From NCBI GenBank assembly GCA_048013815.1, contig CM106586.1:4030001-4094000 (forward strand): a DNA stretch of 64,000 nt. Reading direction: 5' to 3'. Below, in pieces: positions 1 through 12,987 of this stretch. Source of the DNA: Setoptus koraiensis. Its lineage: Eukaryota; Arthropoda. The translations under genes were made by a program, and so were the position numbers. A model generated the notes under the pieces. It searched no databases. It was not told the DNA's origin and saw only the letters and a list, made by a program, of their open reading frames with translations. Every line of letters starts with the position of its first letter. The stretch's first letter is position 1.

Positions 1-1446
1 TCGGCTCGACGAGAACCCGTCAAGTCATTAGCAAACAGTGTGTGCATGCTGATTCGGGCACAACTTCGCCAGTGTCGCTCGGCTACAGCTAGCACTGGTT
101 ACATATCGCTGATATTGGGCGCCCGATACCGGAATCTCGTGCCAGTTTGTCCGACGATGCGGCGCGCGAAAATATAGCGCCGGCCCGACTGCAACCTGCA
201 ATTGTTTTTCCCGTTTCGCCGCATCCTTGCGAGCTGCCGGCCCGACCGTCCGAATGTCCGACCCGACCGTGCGAATGTCCGGCCCGACCGTCCGACTATC
301 CGGCAACTCAGTTGCCTCAACTGCCGGGGTACCGCTGGCATCGCCCACTGGAACAAGCGATCACTCAGCTCGCCAGCTCGCAGCACCAGAGTCCGTAGCC
401 AGAGTCCGGCAGCCAGGGTCTGGTTGGCGTTGGCTGGTGCGCGCGAGCTGCGGGCTACGAGCTTGTGCAACGTGGGGCCCAGTGCCGACAAGATTGGGCC
501 CGGTTGCACTTTTCGCCGGGCCAATCTATCAGCGATCAGGTGATTGGGGCCAGCCCGACGGACCGATGGACCGATGAAGCGATGAATTGAATAATTGAGC
601 CAATTCTGCGTGTCAGCGAGTTTGATTGTGTGCGCGAATAGTAATTATTGTTTGATAAATACAAATAACCAGCGTGATATACTGAGTACGTTAGTGACAA
701 GATGAATTATGCCATAATTTGCCAGACAATATTGCCAGTAGACTCTACCGAGTAGAGTGTATAATATTTTGGGCCACTCACTGGCCGCTGGTTTTGGGCC
801 GCTGGTTCGGGCAAACGTTTTGGGGCAACCAGCGGCCAGTAAGCGGCCTCAAACGCTTTCCAGCGACCAGGCTCTCGATTGGCACGCCTGGCGCCCACAT
901 AGGATATTAATTTTGGTTTTGCTGAACGCGTGATATGATGGCGAGCTGATGTAGCGTAATTGCTTTTGGGGCGCTTGAGCTGGAAAATGGGCAAAACGGG
1001 AAAGTCGTTGCGGGGCCCCAGTTGTTGTGCCATGCTGCCTGCGTCTGACCTGACGTTTGACTTGCACCCAACTTCAGCTGCTGCTGTCGAGACCTTTACC
1101 CGCACGGCCGGCCCGGCCGGCAGTCAAATTTGTGCCAAGTCCGCCTGGCCGGCAGCAATATTTGCAATATAACCCAGCCTGATAAGCCATACGATGCGAT
1201 AGCCGGCTCTTATATGGCCGGTGTGTATCGCGGGCACGCCGTCGACAGTTGAGGTAGCTTCGTGGGGCCCCCGTGCGGCTATAGAGCATATTTGCGGCCA
1301 AGTGCTCGAGTCGATTATTATCCGACAACGCAAAACAACAACAACAACAACAAACAAACAATCAATCAATAACCTCTGTTGTTTCTCTCACACGCTCCCT
1401 CTCTCGCACTTGCAATCTCCCCTGGCCCACTCCCACGCACATATAG
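1..1446. other. Presumed Neto intron and upstream sequence, no exon recognised
   Basis: This GC-rich stretch precedes the first recognisable Neto exon. It ends in a long pyrimidine-rich tract (about 1376-1440) followed by an AG at 1445-1446, which is a good 3' splice site. The signal peptide and first half of CUB1 are not here in any frame I could read, so the 5' exons of Neto probably lie left of the window. A three-copy 21-bp tandem repeat sits at 239-301. Confidence 0.5.
239..301. repeat. 21-bp tandem repeat, three copies
   Basis: Three head-to-tail copies of a 21-bp GC-rich unit (239-259, 260-280, 281-301) that differ at only a few bases. The unit begins with GGCCCGACCG. It makes several spurious open frames and is not judged to be coding. 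Confidence 0.9.
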
Positions 1447-4400
1447 CTCCCATGGGCCACTATATAGTAGTTGAATTCAGAGATCAATTTTACATGGAGG
1501 ACTCTCTAACTTGTGAATATGATAGATTAGAAATAAGAGATGGCTCTTATGGTTACTCAAAAGTGTTGGCCCAATTGTGCGGCGATAAATTCCCTCCAGA
1601 AGTCGTTTCTAGTGATAGATTTATGTGGCTCAGGTTCACAAGTGATGCCAGTATTGAATATCCGGGCTTTAAGGCCGTCTTCAAGTTCCTCAAGCAGCCA
1701 AGTAAGTACATTCTCAGTTGCAGCATTTTATCTATGCCGCTAGTGTATTTATTGATGTGAATATCTCCAATATATCTGATAATATGTGTATGTGTTAGAT
1801 ATTCACATTAATAAATATACATATATATCATCCATCTTGTGCCACCGATGGCCTAACTAACAATGATCAATTGCTCTCTTGCTCTCCTTACTGGTCTTTT
1901 CGCATGGTCGATGATGATCAATTAATTGGCCGATATTCTACAACTGGGGCCCCTGTCGACGTTGCCGCCATGCAAAACTTTATCCCGAATCATCGTTTGT
2001 TCATTGCGCAAACGCGCACAATGGTGGCGGCTGGCAAACGACGAATATTCAAATGTCAACAACCAACTAATGGTGCCAAACCGCCACAATAACCGCCGCC
2101 CTGTTCCGTTCAACAGACGCGAAACCTAATCCACCTCAAGGTAAGTTTGTTTATGGTCTCTGCCTGTTCGATCTGGCTGTTTGCATATCCGCCTCGAATC
2201 GACCAATTCCGATTCGCCACGAATCGACCAATTCCGGTTCGCAGCGGCGATATAAGCTCTCCGGAACTGCGGCCTGGCCACCGGGGCCTCGCCTGAATGT
2301 TTTATGTCGCAGCGAGCTGTACAATTGGTGGGATACTGGGCCGGCTCGCTGCAGTGAGCTGAACATTGCAATGAGAAAATTTCTCGGAATTTTCTAATTG
2401 TCACAGCTTTGTCAAGAGCAGGGGTCGCTCACGTCATGGTTGCGCCCGAACAAATGCGCGTTCCCAACACTGCGAACGCGAATTTGCACAACGTGAGCGA
2501 TTGTGAACCAATCGCCCCAATCGCCATCGTTGTTGGCCCCAATGGCTAGATCGCTGGCGACGAATTGCGCCCACAAGGATGCGCAATTTGAGGCCCACGA
2601 ATTGTGGCCCGCAAATTGTGTGTGTTAATCGCAACTCACGCGCTGTCAGACTTTGACAGTCAGAGGCAACAAAATAACATAATAACATAATTTCATCACA
2701 TGTTGTCACAATATCAATGTAACAATGCCGAAATTGTCGGCACAGATTGTAGCTTCAATGTCACCGCCAGGACAGGTATTCATTCAGGCATTATACGTCA
2801 CGACGATATACCATCAAGTGTGCTTAATTATACTCACGCTTACAATGTCTCATTGGAGTGCATTTGGAACATAACAGTTCTGCCCGGCTGGAAGGTAGGC
2901 ACCACAACAACAACAACAACATTAATCACTAATTACGTAATCAACCAGCCAATTAATTAATTAATCAACCTCTAACCCAATCTCGTTGCCACTGATCATC
3001 GACAAATTTGCGTGGCCAGATCTACTTAACGTTCAACTCTTACGAATTGGTGAGGCCCAATGATTGCGAGTCAAACTTCATCGAAATATATGAGGAGCTG
3101 CTGAGAGAGGACAAACAAACGGTGAAATTTTGCGGTACGCGAACGGAACCGCAAACATCCAAGGGCAACGTGTTCAACATACGGCACCACGCCGATCCAA
3201 AAGCTTTCAATCCAGGCGACAGCCAATCAAAGTTTGAGATAATATTCACCGCATTCCGTGATAGGGGCACGGGGGGTAAGTGTCACTATATATGTCACAT
3301 ATATGATAATGTCATAATGAGTTGATTGACTGATTGACCGCCGGACCGCTGACTGCTGATTGACACTAAATCTTGGAATTAATCAATTAAATCAATCCGA
3401 ACAGCTTGTAACGCCACCAGCGAGTTTGACTGCGACGACGGAACCTGCATAGACGCCTCATTGAAATGCGACGGAATACGTAATTGTAAATATCACTACG
3501 ACGAAAGCGAGGACCCGGGACCCTGCATGAGTAAGTACACGCGCCGATTGATTAGCGCCGAGCGCCGAGCGCCGAGCTCCGAGCGCAATTATGCAATTAC
3601 GCCGCCTATCGGATATTGGTGCGATCGGTGGATATCTCTCGCGCCCCCTTGCATCGCTTGTCTGCATTGATGTGTCCGTTGTGTGCGCTCGATTAATGCC
3701 AGCAATAATGCCGCGCCAAGTGGCTGGCGGCTTCGGGTGCGATCGGGCCGATGATCAGCGATCACTTGTGACCCGTCGCAAGTGATCGCTGATCAGCCGA
3801 CTGGGACCCAAACAAATTGTTGTCCGGCCCGCCGCCGGCAGCCAGCAAATGCCAGCACAAATTGAGCCCGCCTTATCTGGCCCGATCAAATATCAAGCGC
3901 CCCAATCAAGCGATAACGGGGCCCCATTGCCGACCTGGCTGGCCCCAAGATGACCGGCCCCAATCCATTAACAGTGAACAGTGGCCAGCCAGGTGAAATA
4001 TCTATAATATCGGCCGTGATATGTATGATTGCGATGTATGTTGGCGCTGTTTGTGTGTGCGTCTTGTTGCGGATATTTTATCGCTACCGTTGGATAATTT
4101 TTGTTGCAATGTTGTTGCAACCAACAAAAAGGTGTGTGCGTGCCACTGGGCTCGATTTTCATGCTGGCTCAAGAGGCCCCAGCCTCTGCCAATATTGAAC
4201 CATTTCTTGTGGCGCCGCCACACATGCAGTGCGCCTGGCGCCAGGCAACACAAACAAAACGGCCTAAGTGGCACCCAGATACACTGTATCTGGACGCGGC
4301 GCCGTCGACAACGAAGCCCAGAATGGGGCCCCCAAGAAAGCCGTGTCTTGGCGGCCGTGTGTGGCTGTTGCTGGCTTCATTATCATTACTACCATCATCA

Positions 4401-7400
4401 ATCTTGTCTCATTTCCTTTCTCCTTTCGCTCTTTTCGGCGGGCTCGCTGCCAACGATACACTGTGAGCCAGCCAGAGACTGCAAACCAGCCAGAGACTGT
4501 GAGCTCGCCAGTCCAGGGGCACTCTCATTTGTGACTACGGCCAAAGAAAGAGCGATCCAGCGAGCGACAAACACAAAGCGGCGAGGTGTTTGCGGCCCGC
4601 GAATCCGCCAGGGCCCATTTGTAGTGAGCCAGTTGGCGGCTACAACACTGTTTCTCACACATATGAATATTAATATCTCTGGCCGTCTAGCCGTCGGGCC
4701 GTCGGGCCGTCGGGCCGCCGAGCCAGCCAGCCAGCCAGCTTGGCGGCGCCAAGTGCGCCAAGTGGAGCAATATGGAAATACAAGTGCCACCAGCGCTCTC
4801 ATTGTCGCCCCGTGGGTCGCCCATACGGCGCCACTGGCGCCAGCGACACGCCGTCGGCCCCTGGCGGAGGCCCATGGGGCCCGAAGGGCCCCAGCGATTC
4901 GCCGCCAGTCGCTGGCGAGCCGCCAGAACAGTGCGCTTGTTTGCGGCTAATGGCAGCCCCTGATATGCATCTACCTCAAGCCATCCACTTCTCGCGTTTC
5001 ATCTCATCTCTCATATGAGAATCTCATATGAGAGATCTCATATGAGAGATCTCGGCCGTGTCTGGGCCCCTATCTCGGGCGCGCATCTCCCGTGCCGCTG
5101 CTCTCGTCTCGTCTCATTTAATCCATCTATTGCCACTCAAATTTGTTTTAGTCGTCTTGGTCGTCGTCGTTGTTCTCGTCGCCGTTGTTGCCGGTGTGCG
5201 CCGGGCGACACATTAGCCCCTTGTGTCAGGGATAATTTGTGTGAGGATCGGGGGCGCGCGCGAGCGCCAAAGATTTGTTTGTTGTCGGTTGAGAACAGTT
5301 TGAAACGGCGGCGCCCAGAAACTACTTATCTCGAATTATGAGCTGCACACATTATGAACACACACACTTATCGCCGTATATGCTTTATCTCGTCCCCTCT
5401 GTTTCTCCTCAAACCCAAACCCGAACCCAAACCCAAACGACTAATACAACTAATATCTGGGCTACCTGGGCGCTTATGCAGATGACGAGGGCGCCGGCTT
5501 CTTCGATACGGAGCACATGGTGATTATATTGATTGTTTTCTTGACTCTCGTTTGCGGGATGTTCGCCTCGATAGTGGTGTCGTGTTGGGGCAAAATACAA
5601 GAACGGAGGCGCAGAAAAGAAGAGTATAAGATGAGAAAATCGCGTGATGCCTCAATGGAGAAATTGCAAAGCGCCGGCAATTCGCAAATGGGCTCCAGCA
5701 ATCTTCAACAGCAACAACATTTGCAACTGCAACAACAACAGCAACTACAGCAACAGCTTCAATTGCAATTGCAACTGCAGCAAGCCCAAGCGGTTGGCAC
5801 CGCCAACTACAACAACAACAACAACACCAACAACAACCAAAACACAACCGCCGCTAATAACAAGAACAGCAGCGGTCAGAATGCCCTATTATTGCATCAT
5901 CAGGCATCTATTAGATCGACAGCGACTATTAATAATAATCAGACCACTGACCCAACAAACTTTTCCGCTAGCGGTGCAAGCACTAATGCAATTACAAAAA
6001 TGTCCAAGATACAATCGGCTAATCAGACCAGCTTATTAAATACCAACAATACAAGCAACTCTAGCAGTAACAATACAACAACGGCAACAACTGACAACAA
6101 CAATAAGCAGCACAACAACAACAATATCGCACTACCTGTCACGTTGACCAACAGTAAGGGGGCGCTGCAGGCCAATATGCAAATGATGACCACCACCGAC
6201 CAGCATAGGACGCATGCAAATCATTCTACGACAATGCAACAACCGGCGCCATCTAATGCTCAATTGCAACAACAACAACAGCTAACGGCAAACCTGGCGG
6301 CCGCCGTTGCCTATCAACAAAGGAATCTACTTAGACAGCAGCAGCAGCAACAACAACAGCCTAGCGGTTATCGGGTCGCCCCGGCGCCCTCTCTAACGGC
6401 CAGTGGCGGTATCTATGGGCACACGGGCGAGTTGCAACAGCAACGGTCGATAATGAAACAGTCGCCTTATAACATTAATAGCCAAGCAAATAGCACCAAT
6501 CAAATTGTTTATCCCATGAACCCTAGCAACTCGGACAATTTCCTCATACAGCACCATCTAGCCACCAACAGGCCCGCCAGTATGATGCACCACAACCAGA
6601 GGGCGCTCACTCTGTCGGGTCCAATCCGGAAGTTGGACCATCAGCAGTATTTGCAGCATCAGTACCAACTGAAACATCATCAGCAACAACAACAACAACA
6701 ACAGCAACAACAACAGCATCACGCAAATCAATTGTTAAACGCGCACGGATTGTCGTCGTCTGTCAGTTGCTGTTATCAATTGGACGGCGAACCGTTGCCA
6801 ATTAGCACAATTAGGCAATTGCAATTGATGCATCAACAACAGCAACAACAACAACAACAACAACAGCGCCATCGACTGGACGAGGCCAATCGCATGGCCT
6901 CCATAGACAACGACAATGATCTCGTTATTAATGAAGCTCACATTTTGGGCGACAAGGGCGCCGCCGCTCGGCTACAACAGCAGCCAACAACGGACAGCCT
7001 AGATGACAGCAGCATGCAAATGCAGCCGGGCGTTGAGGATTTTTACAATTGTTCAACCAAGGACAGATTGGCCGCCATCTATGGCACAACCGCTGCAACA
7101 ACAAAACCACAACAACAGTATCCACCGCTAGAGGCGCCCGGACAACAACAATTTGTTATGAATGCAAACTATACCGGACATCTACCTAACAGCGCCCTCT
7201 TTAATCAGCAGCAACTTCAAACAAGCCAAACGTTGCGCAATGTGCGCCAGTCCACCCACGGCCCGGGCCTCAATCCGTCGGCCTCGTCCCATCAGATAGC
7301 GGCCTCTAGCGGGGGGCCCTTTGGGTCGCCCGCCATGGTGGCTGGCGTGCAACAGCATCAACAGCAACGGCCTTACTTAACCCTGCAGCAGCAACATCAT

Positions 7401-9293
7401 CATAACCAATCCACAGCGGCCGACTACTCTAATAACATGTCCACCGGAAGTATAGGGGGCGCCATTGTGCAGTTGGGCAAGCATCCCGCACCGAATCATT
7501 CGTTGTCTTACCCGCACGCGTGTACGGGCACGCATACCATTATAAGAGCGGGTAGTGAGTCGCCCAATTTACCCACGCCTCCGCCGCCGCCCTCCATGGC
7601 CCAGGTGAGGGCGGCCACCGTTTGCGGCACTATGGGCGGCTCAACAACGGCCACCAATGGTGCGGGCACTCAACAGCAACCGGACAGCACATCGGGTAGC
7701 AAGCGGAGCGCCTTTAGGGTGTCACGCCTAGACCCGAGCCAATTGACGGGCGACACAATTGATCAGTTGAACATGAACAGCATAAACAATGGCCCAAATG
7801 GCGGATCGTCCGACAGCGACGTTACGTTTGGCATTAGTGACACGCCCATCACGTTGCCCAGTCAATCGAGAGGTCTGTATAGGCCCGGTTTGGGTATGAT
7901 GATGTCGGGCAATTCGGACGGCATGGGTAGCATGGGTACGCCAATATCGATGGGCAAGTCTAGCGCGCATCAACTCAATCACCTAGTGGACAACAATCAA
8001 ACTAGCGTCATTAGCGGTGGTCAACAACAGAAGACACACAAAATATTGCATCATCCCGAATGCAATTTCATGTTGAACTTCAATCAGCAACAGGGACAAC
8101 GGCAGCCCAAGTCGCCCCATGCTCAACAGCGCCAACAAACAATTTATTCAACAAGTGGCGCCATCTGTGATTGTGGCGCCCTCGCCAAGCAGGCCGGCCT
8201 GCATCAATCGGCGGGTCTTGTCGAGCAAGACCTGGTGGTCAATCATCATCGCCTGCTCAATCAGCTAAACCAGCAGCAACAACAGCATCCGCTTATGATG
8301 ACCAACACAACAAGCACGAGTCGCGAAGAGGAGTTTGATGACAGCGACGAAGGTATGTACCTGGGCGACGGCGGCGGCAATGGCCCGTATATGATGCAAC
8401 AGCAGCAGCAACAGCAGCAGCATTTGCAGTTAATGAAGGGTACGATAGGCATACCTGGAGGCGGCGGTGGCGCGAGCGGCTTCGGCGGTGGCGGGCATTC
8501 CATGAGGGCACAGCAACTATTGAGAGGTTGCACAAATCAGAGTTCAATGTCACAGCAAATGGACGACAGCGACGGCCTAGATGAAGACTCTGCCAATCAG
8601 CAACATTTGTTAGACCAACAACAACAACAACAACAACAGCAGACCGGAAGTAAAATGCCCCTCTACGGTATGGCCAATGCACAGCAGCAGCAACAGCAAC
8701 AACAAACCCAAAATACCCTGTACCGGGTGGAGCCCAGTAGCCGGCGAAGTTTGTGCTTGTGTGGCAGCCAAATAATGGAACAATTAAGCTCAATTGAAGA
8801 TGATAATCAATCTAGCGGTGATAGTCTAGGCGGTACCAAAGTGACGGCGGGTAGTGTCAATACAAGTGCCCTGGTTAATCAGCAGCAGCAACAGCAACAG
8901 TCAGCTATGGACACCGCAGCCAGTCAGACTAACGTCCAACAATCGTCTAACCAAAATCAGATGGTGGCCGCACAACTAGATGGCGCCACTGCGGCGCCAA
9001 ACAGTAACGATCTCACATCGGCAAACCAGTCAACCATTCAACAACAACAACAGCAACAACATACCGCTGACAACAGCAACAACAAACAGTTTGGGCCAAA
9101 CGTGTTAATTGGTTGCGATAACGGACAACAACAACATAAGATCTCTCACAATACCAATGCCCACAACAACAACAACAACAATAACACCAATTTGACTGAC
9201 TCAGTTCAAACAGGTGACAGTGGCACCCAAACTGGCACAATGACAACGGATTTGTCAATTGACAGTCAGCAAATAGTGAACAAAACTAGCTGA
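1447..9293 (+). CDS. Neto: Neto-like CUB-CUB-LDLa transmembrane protein (5' end missing)
   Basis: Homologue of Neto (neuropilin and tolloid-like), an auxiliary subunit of kainate-type and other ionotropic glutamate receptors that acts at the plasma membrane and synapse. Exons read from splice sites: 1447-1701, 2117-2140, 2746-2894, 3020-3275, 3405-3530 and 5482-9293; all joins keep phase and give about 1539 residues. Exon 1 holds the second half of CUB1 (VVEFRDQFYMEDS, CEYDRLEIRDG). The 24-nt microexon encodes the linker NAKPNPPQ. Exons 3-4 are CUB2 (GIHSGIIRHDDIP, NVSLECIWNITV, RPNDCESNFIEIYEE). Exon 5 is a six-cysteine LDLa module (CDDGTCIDASLKCDG). The last exon begins with a transmembrane helix (VIILIVFLTLVCGMF) and a basic stop-transfer segment, then about 1250 cytoplasmic residues rich in Q, N, G and S with many polyQ runs. 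Typical Neto tails are far shorter. Domain order and linker strongly support Neto; I am less sure of the exact start of exon 1. Confidence 0.9.
3753..3794. repeat. Perfect 16-bp inverted repeat, 10-nt loop
   Basis: Arm GATCAGCGATCACTTG at 3753-3768 is exactly complementary to 3779-3794, separated by 10 nt. It lies inside a Neto intron. Confidence 0.95.
4681..4740. repeat. 8-bp GC-rich tandem repeat followed by AGCC run
   Basis: About three copies of CCGTCGGG followed by about five copies of the tetramer AGCC. Simple-sequence DNA within a Neto intron. Confidence 0.85.
5009..5047. repeat. Three copies of a 12-bp palindrome
   Basis: TCTCATATGAGA, itself a perfect palindrome, occurs at 5009-5020, 5022-5033 and 5036-5047 with 1-2 bp between copies. 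It lies about 430 bp upstream of the last Neto exon. It could be a repeated binding site for a dimeric factor or simply a slipped repeat. Confidence 0.9.
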
Positions 9294-9309
9294 CAAGCGT
9301 CTATTATTG

Positions 9310-9330
9310 ACTAACAAGTTACTTGTTAGT
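9310..9330 (+). repeat. 9-bp stem-loop in Neto 3' UTR
   Basis: ACTAACAAG (9310-9318) pairs perfectly with CTTGTTAGT (9322-9330) across a 3-nt loop, beginning 17 nt after the Neto stop codon. A structured element in the 3' UTR is possible; chance is not excluded. Confidence 0.6.
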
Positions 9331-9552
9331 TTTATTGATTAGTTTTTAATGAATTTATATCGATTAGATAAGATATCAAACAAATGCTCAATTGTAAATG
9401 ATTCACCTCACTATCACCTATGTCGCCCTATCCGTCAGTTTGGTGGCGCTTCAGTGGTGCCGGGGTGGTGAGATAGTGAAGCAGACAACTCACTTGAATA
9501 ATAACAACACAAATTGCTCAAACAGCCAGCTCGCAAAGCACCAGCTGACCAC

Positions 9553-9643
9553 AAAAGGCTGGCCCCAAAAGGCTGGCCCCATAAGCTGGCCCCCAAAAGC
9601 CGGCCCCATAAGCTGGCCCGATGAGCTGGCCCCAATAAGCTAG
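9553..9643. repeat. Degenerate GGCTGGCCCC tandem repeat
   Basis: About six imperfect units of AGCTGGCCCC/GGCTGGCCCCAAAA type in the presumed 3' UTR or downstream flank of Neto. The GGCC-rich word matches the general base composition of the left half of the window. Confidence 0.8.
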
Positions 9644-9945
9644 CCACGACGTACGTATTGTGTTGCCGGGTGCGCAAACAAAATCAACTCAATCAAGTTT
9701 GAATCAAGTTGAACAAACTAACCTATTGGTGTGTGTGTGTGTTTAGGCCGTTGTTAATTAACCTAGTTTCCAATGATGATCAAATGAATGAGATCACACA
9801 ACATTATAGGCGACAACAATTCACGACAGTAACAGCTATCAATTAATTGTTAGATAACACAACACACTCTACAACATGTACAATGTAAATCAAGCGTCAC
9901 ATGACAAACCAATCTATCAATTACCATTAATTATCTCTATCTTCA

Positions 9946-10052
<107 letters not shown>

Positions 10053-10169
10053 GCGATAAATTATTTATCTAGGCAATCAAATCAATGTCATGTCGACAAT
10101 TGGTGACCATGAGCAATGTTTCTAAATATACACACTGTACAGTGGCTACTTGACCTGACAGTACCAGTC

Positions 10170-10175
10170 AATAAA
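10170..10175 (+). promoter_or_regulatory. Candidate poly(A) signal for Neto
   Basis: A canonical AATAAA hexamer about 0.88 kb after the Neto stop, in AT-rich sequence. It is a candidate only; other AT-rich hexamers occur nearby. Confidence 0.35.
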
Positions 10176-10597
10176 TTGAACAAAAATTATCGAACGATAA
10201 GCGGTCATTTTACACACATTCACGATATTATTATTATTAAATTAATTGCAAATCAACAATTAATCAGACTACTTTTGATCAAATATACACACAACATGTA
10301 AACCTAATTATATTGTTATATGTATGCACATTTTATAGGGTAAAGTGATCGCAATGTAAAGACACAAACAACACATAAAAGCAAACATTTTCAAAGAGAT
10401 GAAAGATAAAATTATCAAATTATAAATTTACAAATTTACAAGCTCGTGTCCACGCTGCTCGTTGCATTGACGTACGTTATCTACTTGATTTTGTGATTTC
10501 GCGATTTCGTGATTTTGTGGTTTGATGTCGTTGTTTCGGTGTCGCTTCGAATGGTCGAGCATGACAAAATTGGGTGAGATTATCGATCTGTCTGATC

Positions 10598-10603
10598 TTT
10601 ATT
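10598..10603 (-). promoter_or_regulatory. Candidate poly(A) signal for the minus-strand gene
   Basis: TTTATT on the plus strand is AATAAA on the minus strand, about 0.54 kb downstream of the stop of the gene at 11145-15008. With the signal at 10170 it would place two convergent transcript ends about 430 bp apart. Confidence 0.3.
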
Positions 10604-11144
10604 CAAGTTCGAGTACACACACATTCTTATTTACAATATATAGGCATGTATATATATATATATAGCAATTGTATTAGTAGTTCTCTAATTATCTGTCAAT
10701 TCTCAATTAGCCGTGCATAGCTAGTTTTATTTGTTGTTTGAAACAGTTTAGTCACGTCGCATGAATTGGTGATTCGCGTTGTAGGTGGCCAATTAACATT
10801 AATAATGTATTAACAATGTGACTTGTGGTAATGATTTGGTTGTTTGTTGTCTCGATATATGTCTTCGTATATCTAGAATAATGTTGTTTGCTTGTTGTAG
10901 TCGCGATCATGTGGGCGCGAATGAGATCAGCTTACATCAATCCTTTGTTGTTGTCGTTGTTGTTGTCGTTGTTGTTGTTTCGTTGATTTGTCAACTGTCG
11001 TTGTCAGTGGCACGAGTGTCCAGCACGAGCATATTTCAGCACAACGTGTCACAATTGTCATGGTGGTTGCGTCACAAGGTGATCTGGGCATTGACAATTT
11101 GTTAGTCGTTGGGCTATTATTACATAATTACTACCAGTACATAA

Positions 11145-12947
11145 CTAGTTTGAACTATGAGTCACCACCGACGGGCCCTCAACAGGCGAATCGTGCCATA
11201 CGCCCTCAAAATCTTGATCCGCTTGCGTAACCTGGCTAGACACAGGTGAGTTTTGTGCAGGTAAATTGTTATTGTCATTATTATTGTTGTTGTTGTTATT
11301 GTTATTATTCAAATTAGATGTCACTATAGAGTGTATGTGGTGACCCGTGTTAGTTGTGGCATGTAGGTGATTCATGTTTAATTGGTTCAATTGATTGAAT
11401 GTGGCCGCTGATATTGATTGCGTATCAGCCCCTTGCTCCTTAGATGTCGTCTTCTTGGGCTGCTGGCCTCTGGCGGGATGCGCCGAGTAAGTTGCGGATG
11501 CCATTGCGGAGGCCAAAGATCCGGTGTTGCCAATCATAAATTGTTGTTGTTGTTGTTGTTGTTGCTGTTTTCTTGTATTATCCATATTTATTATATCCGA
11601 GTTTGTCTTTGTGTACGGGTTATGTGGTGCTATGGGGCCAGTGATTATCTGGCCATACATTTGCGACTGATCCAGGTCCAGGTCGGCGCTGCTAATTGGG
11701 TGCACTCTCCTGTGCGTTGACGCGGCCCCAATTTGCTGCTGATGCTGCTGCTGCTGATACCTGACAGAATGGTCTGTTGTTGGTTTGTTGTTGCCACTTG
11801 CTGCAATAACAGGCCTTAGCAGCATATGATGCGCATCGGCCCGTTGTATACTATCACTGTTACTTTTCAACAATTGGCCAGGTGCCAGGCGCCAAGATTC
11901 TTTTGGGTTCGCATGGGTCACTATTGTTCCTGGAAAAAGGAAGTGGAGAGATAAAAAAGAAACGGATAAAAAGAGGGAACGGATTAGCTGAGATGAGGCC
12001 AACATGAGGCTCAAATAATTAATTGGCCCGATTAATCAGCGTTAATCTTGACACTTGCATAACTACATAATAATAGTAGTGATAATAGTATAACTATATG
12101 CGTTATACTGTTGATACCACCGATAAGAGCTGCACAATGCGCCGCTTGCATAATGCTAATGGGCCCCCGCATCATGTATTACATCATGTGTGTGTGTAAT
12201 GTATACCGCTGCTGCATATTACATAACACACGATGATGTAATATAATGTCCCGATATAATGTGAGCGTTGGCCCGCTTATCTTGGCGCCAACACACACTC
12301 ACTGTCTCAATCAATCACTCGGCCGCGTAAATCACCAACGGAGTTGCCGAGCTAGCTCGCTGCCAGCCAATTCGTTATTGGGGCCAAACAGGCCGACAAT
12401 GAATTAGAATTAGCACGGTTGTTTGTTTACAGCAGGCAGCTGTCATTGTTGCTCGCTGCAAAATGGATTGTCGGCGAGCAGCAGCCTCGACGACAGCTCT
12501 CAGCCGACGACAGCGCCAACTTAGGTGACGCGCTCACTGATTTGCGCGTTGCGCAACGTCCCAGTTAGCCAGACGGAACAAGGTCAAGAGCTCGTCGTTG
12601 TCGTGGCAACAATTGGCACCACAACAACAACAACAACAGCGCGACGCACACCATGCCAAGACGACACGCAAAGCTAATTCGGGCGCCCCTCTAACAGGCA
12701 AATCGGAAGCCGGCATGGGCTCATTTTAATTATCATTAGCATCATCGTGGCACGCTTACGCAACGGTGTCTTTGTATCTATTGCGACTGCATCTATTGCG
12801 ACTGCATCTATTACGTCTGCATCTATTATGAGTGAGCCGCGTCGCTGCCGGCTGACAATTAGTTGATTGGCTGAGATTGTCGCCCATTTGGCCCGCTCGG
12901 CCCCGTTTGGCGCTTGTCAACACGAAAATCTACTTACCGTACATTTC

Positions 12948-12987
<40 letters not shown>

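Larger units (their letters stand above)
3531..5481 (+). other. Neto intron between LDLa and transmembrane exons
   Basis: A 1.95-kb intron with donor GTAAGT at 3531 and acceptor GCAG ending at 5481; joining gives an in-phase asparagine codon. It contains a 16-bp perfect foldback (3753-3794), an 8-bp tandem repeat plus an AGCC run (about 4681-4740), and three copies of a 12-bp palindrome (5009-5047). Several open frames here come from GC-rich repeats and have no recognisable domain. Confidence 0.75.

Noticed and set aside
4021-4950. 309-codon plus-strand frame in the Neto intron
   Set aside because: It crosses GC-rich repeats and palindromes, has no domain, and lies between splice sites that join Neto exons in phase.
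8293-8793. Antisense frame of 166 codons opposite the Neto tail
   Set aside because: It reads the complement of CAG/CAA repeats as V, A, C and L runs; the sense frame is clearly coding.
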